64,000 nt of DNA from an uncultured Candidatus Entotheonella sp. (lineage in GTDB: Bacteria > Tectomicrobia > Entotheonellia > Entotheonellales > Entotheonellaceae), in assembly GCA_951828535.1 (NCBI GenBank), contig OX639990.1, positions 1,599,300-1,663,299 on the forward strand, read 5' to 3'. Positions 25,428-32,806 of the stretch are shown here, piece by piece. The notes beneath the pieces were generated by a model. That model did no database searches. It had not been told where the DNA came from and was given only the letters and a program-made list of their open reading frames with translations. The stretch's first letter is position 1. Each line of letters opens with the position of its first letter. A program made the position numbers and the translations under genes.

Positions 25428-25706
25428 ATGATCCGAAGCTTCGCGGACCGGGATACAAGGTGTTTCTTCGAGGGCCGCCGTGTTGCTGCGTTCCAAGGGT
25501 TCGCTAATCTGGCTGCACGCCGCCTGACTCTGCTGGACAGCGCGGTGTCGCTCGAAGATCTGGCGGCGTTGCCGGGCAACCGGCTGGAGGCCCTTCGGGG
25601 CGGCCGCGTCGGGCAGTACAGCATCCGGATCAATGCGCAATGGCGCATCTGCTTCCGTTGGACAGATGATGGACCGTGCGACGTGGAGATCGTGGATTAC
25701 CACTGA
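25428..25706 (+). CDS. higB: HigB-like toxin (RelE superfamily)
   Basis: A 92-residue toxin of the plasmid-maintenance killer family: 'MIRSFADRDTRCFFEGRRV' and 'LEALRGGRVGQYSIRINAQW' then 'RICFRW', with the 'VEIVDYH' ending. Such toxins cut mRNA on the ribosome. It is 12 bp upstream of its antitoxin gene, in toxin-first order as typical for higBA. Complete. Confidence 0.93.
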   Translation: MIRSFADRDTRCFFEGRRVAAFQGFANLAARRLTLLDSAVSLEDLAALPGNRLEALRGGRVGQYSIRINAQWRICFRWTDDGPCDVEIVDYH

Positions 25707-25718
25707 GGGGCTAGAGAC

Positions 25719-26024
25719 ATGAACGCAAGAAACGGAATGAGGCCGGTGCATCCGGGCGAGATATTGCACGAGGAGCTTGACGCGCTCGGGCTGTCGGCCA
25801 GCGCGCTGTCGAAGGCGCTGGGCGTGCCGGTGAACCGGATTACGATGATCTTGCGCGGCCAGCGGAGCGTGACGGCCGACACGGCGTTGCGACTGGCGCG
25901 CTATTTCGGGACAACACCGGAACTCTGGCTGAATCTGCAAAAAACCTGGGAACTCCGCCGGGCAGAGATTGACACGGGCCAACAGATCACCAAACAGGTG
26001 AAGCCCCGACAAACCGCTGCGTAG
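25719..26024 (+). CDS. higA: HigA-like antitoxin (XRE family)
   Basis: A 101-residue helix-turn-helix antitoxin with the family opening 'MRPVHPGEILHEELDALGLS', the HTH 'SKALGVPVNRITMILRGQR', and 'ALRLARYFGTTPELWLNLQK'. It should neutralise HigB and repress the operon. A damaged second copy is at 22465. Confidence 0.94.
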   Translation: MNARNGMRPVHPGEILHEELDALGLSASALSKALGVPVNRITMILRGQRSVTADTALRLARYFGTTPELWLNLQKTWELRRAEIDTGQQITKQVKPRQTAA

Positions 26025-26042
26025 GCGAGCGAAGGTAAGCTG

Positions 26043-26251
26043 ATGCCCGTTCCCGACTATCAATCACTCATGCTGCCAGTGCTCAAGGCACTCGCCGACG
26101 GTGCGGAGACACCGATTTCCGAGACCTCCTGATCGCGATGGGCCATGTCACCGGCCGTTCAGGCGACGGTGGAATTGTCGGCGTGCGCATCCGGATTCGC
26201 CATGAGATCAAGCGGATTGACGAGGACTCTTTCGAGCAGGAAGCTTTGTAG
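26043..26251 (+). pseudogene. Mrr restriction endonuclease remnant with internal deletions
   Basis: The DNA starts with the Mrr N-terminal block 'MPVPDYQSLMLPVLKALADG' and reaches a stop. A second frame carries 'DFRDLLIAMGHVTGRSGDGG' from the Mrr catalytic region, joined directly to 'RIRIRHEIKRIDEDSFEQEA', the Mrr C-terminal end. So only the first, a central, and the last pieces of a roughly 300-residue methyl-specific endonuclease remain. It follows higA by 18 bp. Confidence 0.82.
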
Positions 26252-26335
26252 GCCGTGCGCTCATCATGGGGAGTGGCGTTCAGGCCGCCGGCGACGGTGG
26301 CCCCAGCAGCGCGACACACGAGAGGAGACCAGCGA

Positions 26336-26578
26336 TTGCTAGTCGAATACATACAGGCGGCCTTACGCCACGCGAAATATGAGCTATTGGCTGACGACGG
26401 TTCATTCTACGGCGAGATTCCAGTGTGCAACGGCGTTTACGCCAACGCCGCGACCTTGGAGGAATGCCGCGACGAATTGGCGGAGGTGCTGGAGGAGTGG
26501 ATTTTGTTCCGCGTGTACAAGAATCTCCCGGTACCCGCGATTGACGGCATTGAGCTGACGATCAAGGAAGTCGCTTAG
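26336..26578 (+). CDS. hicB: HicB-like antitoxin
   Basis: An 80-residue protein with the HicB partial RNase-H-like fold: 'AKYELLADDGSFYGEIPVCN' and 'GVYANAATLEECRDELAEVL'. It starts at TTG 26336 with AGGAG 8 nt upstream; no ATG fits. It overlaps the hicA start by one base (TAGTG), showing coupling. Antitoxin-first order is common in this family. Confidence 0.88.
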   Translation: MLVEYIQAALRHAKYELLADDGSFYGEIPVCNGVYANAATLEECRDELAEVLEEWILFRVYKNLPVPAIDGIELTIKEVA

Positions 26579-26802
26579 TGCCGCCATTTGGACCGATCAA
26601 GCAACGGGACTTGATTCGCTATCTGCGGCTCCTGGGGTTCGAAGGGCCATATTCAGGCGGGAGACATCAGTTTATGCTCAGGGTGGACACGACTATCAGG
26701 TTACCCAATCCCCATCAAGGCGACGTCGGCAGAGAACTCCTTGCAAGGATTCTACGCCAGGCACACGTCAGCCGGGAGGAACGGGAAGCTCTCTCAGGTT
26801 AA
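26578..26802 (+). CDS. hicA: HicA-like mRNA interferase toxin
   Basis: A 74-residue double-stranded RNA-binding-like toxin. It has the family pattern 'KQRDLIRYLRLLGFEGPYSG' with 'GGRHQFM' (catalytic His region) and 'LPNPHQGDVGRELLARILRQ'. It starts at GTG 26578, coupled to hicB. Complete. Confidence 0.9.
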   Translation: MPPFGPIKQRDLIRYLRLLGFEGPYSGGRHQFMLRVDTTIRLPNPHQGDVGRELLARILRQAHVSREEREALSG

Positions 26803-26812
26803 CCCCAGGCGC

Positions 26813-27131
26813 CTATCCTGGAACGAGGTTCGCGTTCGCGCCGCCGCCTTCGCAACAAATGACGGGAGGCGGCCTGCGAGAAGGGCGAGACGCAGAGCCT
26901 CTACAACGACTTCTTCCAGATATTCGGGATCGAGCCCGCACCGTCGCGCGCTACGAGGTGCACGTGGCGAAGCTGGGCAACCGGCAGGGGTTCATCGACC
27001 TGTTCTGGCCCGGCGGCTTCGCCTCGGAGCGCGAGCGCCTCGAGCATCTGTTCATGCGCTATGAGAAGATGCGGGCACCACTGGAAGCGGCGAGGAAGGG
27101 GAAACCGAGACGGCGGAGACGTGGGCGGTAG
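26813..27131 (+). pseudogene. DNA methyltransferase remnant (N- and C-termini only)
   Basis: Reading from CTA 26813: 'LSWNEVRVRAAAFATN-stop-REAACEKGETQSLYNDFFQIFGI', then after a frame change 'RTVARYEVHVAKLGNRQGFI' and 'DLFWPG'. This is the N-terminal block of large class I DNA methyltransferases (MmeI/PglX-like). It joins directly to a C-terminal block 'ERLEHLFMRYEKMRAPLEAA' with a basic tail. The start codon seems lost, TGG appears changed to TGA, a frameshift is present, and hundreds of central residues are missing. Confidence 0.72.
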
Positions 27132-27167
27132 TCACGAGCTGATTGAGGAACAGAGGGAGGGAAGTAT

Positions 27168-27437
27168 ATGGATGTAAAAGAAGTGGTACGGGTGGCAAAA
27201 AATTATGTTGCTGAACTATTTCGGGATGAAGACATTACCCATGTTGGGCTCGAAGAGGTTGATTTTGATCAATCGGATAACTGGGTCGTAACGATTGGAT
27301 TTTCTCGGCCGTGGGATCGAAACATCGGTTCTGTTCTAGCCGGGCAGGCTTCAAGGTCTTACAAAGTTGTACGAATCCGAGACGAGGATGGCAAGGTCCT
27401 GTCCGTGAAGGAGCGCACTTTAGGAGATTCAGGGTAA
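27168..27437 (+). CDS. Small protein, putative partner of PIN protein
   Basis: An 89-residue protein of unknown function, 'MDVKEVVRVAKNYVAELFRD' at the start, with alternating beta and helical character and no recognised domain. GGGAGGGAAG lies upstream of the ATG. It ends 4 bp before the PIN-domain gene, so the two are almost certainly co-expressed. It may be the antitoxin or a sensor for the PIN nuclease (inference only). Confidence 0.7.
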   Translation: MDVKEVVRVAKNYVAELFRDEDITHVGLEEVDFDQSDNWVVTIGFSRPWDRNIGSVLAGQASRSYKVVRIRDEDGKVLSVKERTLGDSG

Positions 27438-27441
27438 GCCC

Positions 27442-27900
27442 ATGTTCATCGACACAAACCTGCTCGTTCTGCTCGTCGTGGGTGAGACGGATAAGGCTCT
27501 GATCTCCAAGCATCGCCGCACAAGAGCCTATCGAGTACAAGACTACGAACGGTTGGTGAGATTGATCAACGAGGCTGACCATCAAGTGTTTGTCACACCC
27601 AACACGCTCACCGAGACATCCAATCTGCTTGCCCAGCGCAGGGAGCCGGAACGCTCGCGTCTGTTCGGCGTGCTCCAGGCTCTCATCGGAACAGCCGAAG
27701 AGACAGTGGTTGAAAGCAAGGTTGCAACCCGCAACAGCCATTTCAAACGGCTTGGCCTTACCGACGCCGTTCTCCTGGAAGTCGTTTCGGCATCCAATCC
27801 CTTGGTCACGGTGGACCTGGATTTGTACCTCGCGGCTTCGGAGAAAGAAGCAGGAGCCGCGTATAACTTCACACACTACCGGGACTTCCAAACCCTCTGA
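27442..27900 (+). CDS. PIN-domain ribonuclease, putative toxin
   Basis: A 152-residue PIN protein. 'MFIDTNLLVLLVVG' carries the first catalytic Asp, 'TETSNLL' an acidic residue, 'LTDAVLLE' the next Asp, and 'LVTVDLDLYLAA' the last acidic pair. It is complete, unlike the PIN stub at 6380. With the 89-residue gene upstream it forms a probable toxin-antitoxin pair that does not match standard VapBC sizes. Confidence 0.8.
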   Translation: MFIDTNLLVLLVVGETDKALISKHRRTRAYRVQDYERLVRLINEADHQVFVTPNTLTETSNLLAQRREPERSRLFGVLQALIGTAEETVVESKVATRNSHFKRLGLTDAVLLEVVSASNPLVTVDLDLYLAASEKEAGAAYNFTHYRDFQTL

Positions 27901-27921
27901 CATCCTTTCAGACCGCCAAAC

Positions 27922-27950
27922 TTGACAGCCATAACGCCCTTGCCTAGCAT
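27922..27950 (+). promoter_or_regulatory. Sigma-70-type promoter for the peroxidase operon
   Basis: TTGACA at 27922-27927, 17 bp, then TAGCAT at 27945-27950. This near-consensus pair lies 38 bp before the cytochrome c peroxidase start and after the PIN gene stop, so it probably drives the peroxidase-kinase-regulator operon. Confidence 0.55.
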
Positions 27951-27988
27951 GCGCGCCTTGTTTCACCATGGATGCGTAAGGGCTGGAA

Positions 27989-29017
27989 ATGACCGTGTGG
28001 GCTATCGGCAAATCAGTTGTTGTGCGAATCGCGCTGGCCGTCATGGCGCTGCACCTCGCCTGCGCCGGGACAGCGCTGAACGCCGAAACACCCTTGCCAT
28101 CCGCGGGCGCCTGGGACAGCGAGCCGATCGTCCCGATTCCTCTTTCCACCGATCTTGATGCCGGGCAGGTCGCCCTCGGCGAGAAGCTGTTTCACGACCC
28201 GCGCCTGTCGCGTAACAACGCCTTTTCCTGCGCCACCTGCCACCGGCTCAACCAGGGCGGCGGCGACGGTGTGTCACGGCCCCCGACCCTCACGGGCGGC
28301 CTGCATCTGCGCAACACCCCGACCGTTTTCAATGTGGCGTTGAATTCCCGCTTCCATTGGGACGGCGGCTTCCGCACGCTCGAAGCGGAAGCTGAAGCCG
28401 CCATCCATGATCCCGCCATCATGAACAGCGATTGGGCGGACGTTTTGCCCAAGTTGCAAGCCGATGCCGACTACGTGAGCACCTTTAACACCGCCTACCC
28501 CGGCGGGCTGACGCGAGCAAACGTGCTGCACGCCCTCGCCAGTTTCCAGCGCTCGCTGAACACGCCCAATTCGCGCTTCGACCAGTATCTGCGCGGCGAC
28601 GCCGACGCGCTCAGCGACGATGAAAAACAGGGCTACGACCTGTTCAAGGCCTTCGGCTGCGCCGCCTGCCACCAAGGCGTCAACGTGGGCGGCAACATGT
28701 TCCAGCGCTTCGGCATCTTCCGCAACCAGAACCGGCCGCACGAAGACGAGGACGCGGGTCGCTTCAGCGTCACCGGCGCGGAGCGCGACCGGCAGGTGTT
28801 TCGCGTGCCGAGCCTGCGCAACGTGGCGGTGACGGCGCCCTATTACCACGACGGACGCGTGCAAAGCCTCGAAACCGCGGTGGACCTGATGGCCACCCGA
28901 CAGCTCGGCAGGCCACTGTACCCTGAGGAGATCGAACTCATCGTGCAATTCCTGCACACGCTCACCGGCGAATACCAGGGGCAGTTGCTAGCCCTCCCGG
29001 ACGAGGACGGATCGTAA
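27989..29017 (+). CDS. Di-haem cytochrome c peroxidase / MauG family protein
   Basis: A 342-residue periplasmic di-haem protein with an N-terminal signal segment (about residues 10-33). Two haem-binding motifs are visible: CATCH at residues 81-85 and CAACH at 224-228, with the family blocks 'RNTPTVFNVALNSRFHWDG' and 'VPSLRNVAVTAPYYHDG'. Members either reduce peroxide with cytochrome c electrons or, like MauG, oxidise protein side chains to build quinone cofactors. Its stop overlaps the kinase start by one base (TAATG), tying it to a two-component system. Confidence 0.93.
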   Translation: MTVWAIGKSVVVRIALAVMALHLACAGTALNAETPLPSAGAWDSEPIVPIPLSTDLDAGQVALGEKLFHDPRLSRNNAFSCATCHRLNQGGGDGVSRPPTLTGGLHLRNTPTVFNVALNSRFHWDGGFRTLEAEAEAAIHDPAIMNSDWADVLPKLQADADYVSTFNTAYPGGLTRANVLHALASFQRSLNTPNSRFDQYLRGDADALSDDEKQGYDLFKAFGCAACHQGVNVGGNMFQRFGIFRNQNRPHEDEDAGRFSVTGAERDRQVFRVPSLRNVAVTAPYYHDGRVQSLETAVDLMATRQLGRPLYPEEIELIVQFLHTLTGEYQGQLLALPDEDGS

Positions 29018-30723
29018 TGGGCATCCCATGGAGGCGGCTTCTGGTCGTCACCGGCCTCTTGCTGCTGCTGACGTTCTTGCTGCTTCAGAGCAGAAGTCCC
29101 GACGTGGGCTTGCGGGAACGCATATACGAAACGTTGCACGTCTTTGAGGTGCACGATGCCGAGTTGAACCGCGACGTGCTGCTGGCGCGTGCCGGTTTGC
29201 TGCCCCATTACGATTCGTTGTCGGAAGCCACGGACGGCCTATACGGCGCCCTGCACGGCCTGGAATCCTGGAACGAGACGGCGTCCGAGGAGTTCAGCGC
29301 GGCCATCGGCGGGCACGTCACGGACCTGTCGCGCGCCGTGCGGGAGAAAGAAACACTGCTCGAATACTTCAAGGCCGACAACGCCCTGCTGCGAAACTCG
29401 CTGACGTACTTCCTGCACACTGGCCACCTGCTCAGCACCCAGACGGTAGTGAACAACCGCGCCGTGGCCGCGGCCATCGGCACCCTGTCCAATGCCATGC
29501 TGCGCTTCGTGCGCACGCCGCAGCGGGCGGTCAGCAACGAGATCAGAACGGCCCTCAACCAAATGACCGGCGCCAACTTGTTGCAGCACGATCTGCACAT
29601 CCTGGTCTTGCACGGACACCTGATCGTCGACGTGCTGCCCGAAGTGGACGACCTGCTGCGTCAACTACTGGCCGCCCCCACCACGACACGGGTGCGGGCG
29701 CTGCGGGACGCCTCGCTGCAGTACTACGGCCAGATGGAAGCGCGGGCGCAGACCTACCGCATCCTGCTGTATCTCGTTGCCGTCGTGCTGCTGGCCTACC
29801 TGGTCTACCTGTTCAATCGCCTGCGCGCCAACGCCCGCGACCTCGGACGCGCCAATACACGCCTGCGCCGCGAGATCGACGAACGCACGCGCCTGGAAGA
29901 AAAGGCGCGTGAGCAGGAGCTGCAACTGATCCAGGCCAACAAGATGACCGCGCTCGGCACCCTGGTTGCCGGCGTGGCGCACGAGATCAACAACCCGAAC
30001 AATCTGACGATGATGAACGCACGCGTGCTGGCCGAGGCATGGGGCGATGCGCAGTACATCCTGGAGAATTACCACGACGAGAACGGCGAGTTTCTCATCG
30101 GCGGACTGCCGTATGCGGAAATGCGCGAGACGGTGCCCGCACTCATCCGCGACATGCACGTGGGTGCGCAGCGCATCGAGCGCATCGTCAACAGCCTGAA
30201 GGATTTCGCGCGCCCCCGGCAGCAGGCCGTGCAGGCCACCCTGCAGGTCAACGAGGCGGTGCAGCGAGCGCTGAACCTGCTGCGCCACCGCATCGCCAAG
30301 ACGATAGATTTCCAGGTCGAGCTCGCCGAGGGGCTGCCGCCGCTGCAGGGCGACATGCAGCAGATCGAGCAGGTGGTGGTCAACCTCATCACCAACGCCC
30401 TGGAGGCGCTGCCAGAGGAAGGCGGACAGGTGACGGTATCGACGCGGTATAATCAGGACGACCACGACATCGAAATCGACGTGCGGGACACCGGCATCGG
30501 CATCCCGCAGCAAAACGTCGAACGGCTATGCGATCCGTTTTTCACGACTAAGCAGGAGCAGGGCGGCACGGGCCTCGGCCTCGCCATCACCTACACGCTG
30601 GTGCGCGACCACGGCGGCAACCTGGTGTTCGAGTCTACCCCCGGCGAAGGAACCCGAGCGCGCGTGACGCTGCCGTGTCCCGCCGAATCGCCGGTGCCCG
30701 CGCCGCAAGCCCTGCAGGTTTAG
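29017..30723 (+). CDS. DAHL-domain sensor histidine kinase
   Basis: A 568-residue membrane kinase. TM1 is near residues 8-26; the periplasmic part is a helical DAHL-type sensor containing 'LNRDVLLARAGLLPHYDSL'; TM2 is near residues 248-268. A coiled linker leads to the phospho-acceptor 'GVAHEINNPN' (His322) and an ATPase domain with N-box 'NLITNALEAL', G1 'DTGIGIP' and G2 'GGTGLGLAI'. Overlap with the peroxidase gene and the following NtrC-type gene make it the probable sensor of a sigma-54 system. Confidence 0.92.
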   Translation: MGIPWRRLLVVTGLLLLLTFLLLQSRSPDVGLRERIYETLHVFEVHDAELNRDVLLARAGLLPHYDSLSEATDGLYGALHGLESWNETASEEFSAAIGGHVTDLSRAVREKETLLEYFKADNALLRNSLTYFLHTGHLLSTQTVVNNRAVAAAIGTLSNAMLRFVRTPQRAVSNEIRTALNQMTGANLLQHDLHILVLHGHLIVDVLPEVDDLLRQLLAAPTTTRVRALRDASLQYYGQMEARAQTYRILLYLVAVVLLAYLVYLFNRLRANARDLGRANTRLRREIDERTRLEEKAREQELQLIQANKMTALGTLVAGVAHEINNPNNLTMMNARVLAEAWGDAQYILENYHDENGEFLIGGLPYAEMRETVPALIRDMHVGAQRIERIVNSLKDFARPRQQAVQATLQVNEAVQRALNLLRHRIAKTIDFQVELAEGLPPLQGDMQQIEQVVVNLITNALEALPEEGGQVTVSTRYNQDDHDIEIDVRDTGIGIPQQNVERLCDPFFTTKQEQGGTGLGLAITYTLVRDHGGNLVFESTPGEGTRARVTLPCPAESPVPAPQALQV

Positions 30724-30742
30724 CGGAAGGAGAACCCCAAGC

Positions 30743-32179
30743 ATGGCGTCTACCGCTTCATCACCGCTCCCCATTCTGCTGGTGGACGACGAGCCGCAGT
30801 TGTTGCGGAGCGCCAGCGTGTTGCTGCGCTCCTCCGGCGTCAAGCACGTCGTCACCCTCGACGACAGCCGCGCGGTCATGCCGCTGCTGAGCGAGCAGGA
30901 CGTGGGCGTCATCGTGCTCGACCTCGCCATGCCGCACGTCACCGGCCAACAGCTACTCGGGCAGATCGCCGCCGGCTATCCCGACGTGCCGGTGATTCTG
31001 ATGACCGCCACCAACGACCTGGACACCGCCGTGCAGTGCATGCAGGGCGGCGCCATCGACTACCTTGTCAAGCCGGTGGAAAAGAACCGCTTCGTGTCGT
31101 CGGTGACGCGGGCGCTGGAAATCCGCAACCTGCGCGAGGAGGTGCTGTCGCTGAAGGAGCACCTGCTGACCGAAAGGCTCGATCAGCCCGACGCCTTTAC
31201 TGCCATTGTGACGCAGAGCAAGGCGATGCACGCCATTTTCCGCTACGTCGAGGCCATTGCCGCGTCGCGCCAGCCGGTGTTGATCACCGGCGAGACGGGC
31301 ACCGGCAAGGAACTGCTGGCGCGCTCGGTTCACACCGTATCGCACGGGCAGGGGGAACTGGTCGCCGTCAACGTCGCCGGGCTGGACGATACGATGTTCT
31401 CCGACACCCTGTTCGGCCACACCAAGGGCGCCTTTACCGGCGCCGACCAGGCGCGCAGCGGGCTGATCACGCAGGCGGCCGACGGCACCTTGTTCCTGGA
31501 CGAAATCGGCGACCTGGCCATCCCGTCGCAGGTCAAATTGCTGCGCCTACTGCAGGAGGGGACGTATTACCCGCTCGGCGCCGATAATCCGCGTCAGAGC
31601 AGCGCGCGGGTTATCGTGGCGACCAACGTGGACATCGTGGAGCGGGTCAACGCCGGGGCGTTTCGCAAGGACCTCTATTACCGCCTGCGGGCCCACCACC
31701 TACACGTCCCGCCGCTGCGCGAGCGTCAGGAAGACTTGCCGCTGCTGATCAACCATTTTCTGGAAAATGCCGCCCAGGAGTTGAGCAAGCCCACGCCGAC
31801 ACCGCCGATGGAGCTATTTCGCCTGCTGAAAACGTATGCGTTCCCCGGCAACGTGCGCGAGCTGGAAGCGATGATCTTCGACGCCGTCGCCCAGCACCAA
31901 GGCGGCGTCCTGTCGCTCAAAACCTTCAGGTCCGTCGCCTTCGACCGGCGCAACGGCCCCGACGACGGCCCGCAAGCGAGCGCCGCTATGGAAAACCTGT
32001 CGTCCCTCTTCCCCGACTGTCTGCCGACCCTGAAAGAAGCCGAGCAGGCGCTGATCGCCGAGGCCCTGCAACGCGCCGACGGCAATCAGGGCATCGCCGC
32101 CGGCATGCTCGGCCTGACCCGCCAGGCGTTGAACAAGCGTCTGACGCGGCAAAAATCGCCCGATCCTGTTGAGCCGTGA
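30743..32179 (+). CDS. Sigma-54-dependent response regulator (NtrC family)
   Basis: A 478-residue regulator. Receiver domain: acidic 'VDDEP', phospho-acceptor Asp60 in 'VLDLAMP' and Lys110. AAA+ domain: Walker A 'GETGTGKE' at 183-190, the sigma-54-contacting loop GAFTGA at 229-234, Walker B 'LFLDEIGD' and the arginine region 'FRKDLYYRL'. It ends with a Fis-type HTH ('NQGIAAGMLGLTRQALNKRL'). GGAAGGAGA precedes the ATG. A perfect sigma-54 promoter lies 199 bp beyond its stop, in front of pqqA, which is its most likely target. Confidence 0.94.
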   Translation: MASTASSPLPILLVDDEPQLLRSASVLLRSSGVKHVVTLDDSRAVMPLLSEQDVGVIVLDLAMPHVTGQQLLGQIAAGYPDVPVILMTATNDLDTAVQCMQGGAIDYLVKPVEKNRFVSSVTRALEIRNLREEVLSLKEHLLTERLDQPDAFTAIVTQSKAMHAIFRYVEAIAASRQPVLITGETGTGKELLARSVHTVSHGQGELVAVNVAGLDDTMFSDTLFGHTKGAFTGADQARSGLITQAADGTLFLDEIGDLAIPSQVKLLRLLQEGTYYPLGADNPRQSSARVIVATNVDIVERVNAGAFRKDLYYRLRAHHLHVPPLRERQEDLPLLINHFLENAAQELSKPTPTPPMELFRLLKTYAFPGNVRELEAMIFDAVAQHQGGVLSLKTFRSVAFDRRNGPDDGPQASAAMENLSSLFPDCLPTLKEAEQALIAEALQRADGNQGIAAGMLGLTRQALNKRLTRQKSPDPVEP

Positions 32180-32207
32180 GCCACCGCAAAAAGGGGTGCG
32201 ACAATTT

Positions 32208-32330
32208 TTGCAGGCGCAACTGACGTATCAGAAATATAAGTGATTGTATACAAGTGGGTTATGGAGAATCAGGGCGTACCATACTACAGTCTGTCGCAGG
32301 GGCTTGCCGGACGGACAGGAAACGGCCTGT
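32208..32330. promoter_or_regulatory. Candidate activator-binding inverted repeats upstream of pqqA
   Basis: Two small inverted repeats lie in the 198-bp gap before the sigma-54 promoter: TTGC-AGGC-GCAA at 32208-32219 and ACAGG-N6-CCTGT at 32315-32330. They are about 160 and 50 bp upstream of the -24 element, within or near the range where NtrC-type enhancers act. Neither is proven; they are the only symmetric sites I noticed here. Confidence 0.3.
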
Positions 32331-32377
32331 GGCCGCAACTGCCTTATTTCTGGGGCGATAGAAGGCTGAAGAAATTC

Positions 32378-32393
32378 TGGCACACAGCTTGCA
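32378..32393 (+). promoter_or_regulatory. Sigma-54 promoter of pqqA
   Basis: TGGCACACAGCTTGCA matches the consensus TGGCAC-R-N4-TTGCW at every fixed position, with GG at 32379-32380 and GC at 32391-32392 separated by the required 10 bp. Transcription should start about 32403, giving a leader of about 75 nt that contains a 6-bp hairpin (CCCCCG at 32422 with CGGGGG at 32433). The NtrC-type activator gene lies directly upstream. Confidence 0.9.
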
Positions 32394-32478
32394 GGGATAA
32401 TGGTGACGATGTTGACAAGTTCCCCCGCTGAACGGGGGATGACAACCACGGGAAGCGACTCCCTGAAGGAGAGAATCA

Positions 32479-32553
32479 ATGAAGTGGACCAAGCCTGCTT
32501 ATCAGGACAAGCGTTTCGGTTTTGAGCTCACGATGTACATCCTCAATCGCTAA
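32479..32553 (+). CDS. pqqA: PqqA, pyrroloquinoline quinone precursor peptide
   Basis: A 24-residue peptide with the PqqA signature: 'MKWTKPAYQDKRFG' then 'FELTMYILNR'. The conserved Glu and Tyr that PqqE joins to make PQQ are spaced E-x3-Y, as required, and the C-terminal 'NR' is typical. The ATG has AAGGAGAG 5-6 nt upstream. It is a single-gene transcription unit with its own sigma-54 promoter and terminator; no pqqB, C, D or E follows. The gene is below the size limit of most gene finders. Confidence 0.9.
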   Translation: MKWTKPAYQDKRFGFELTMYILNR

Positions 32554-32572
32554 AACGATTGTTGATGCGCAA

Positions 32573-32604
32573 GGGGCCTCGGGGAAACCCGAGGCCCCTT
32601 TTTT
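32573..32604 (+). terminator. Rho-independent terminator of pqqA
   Basis: GGGGCCTCGGG, a GAAA loop, then CCCGAGGCCCC form a perfect 11-bp stem, followed directly by six T. It ends 51 bp after the pqqA stop, so pqqA is transcribed alone. The following 200 bp to 32806 show no gene. Confidence 0.95.
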
Positions 32605-32806
32605 GTGTCTGCTTGTATTACCCGTCTCCGTTTCTGCCCTATCGCGTTCAGATTACCCCACCCGATCACGTCATCTTCAGATAAGCCCGAAGTTTCCTGA
32701 ACGCTTGATCCGTGGCGCCGACTATCGCAGTCACTCCGTCCATCCGTTTACGGCGTCCCGTTGCATTCGGCTTTTCCGATTCGGGTATGCGCTTGAGCCG
32801 GATGGA

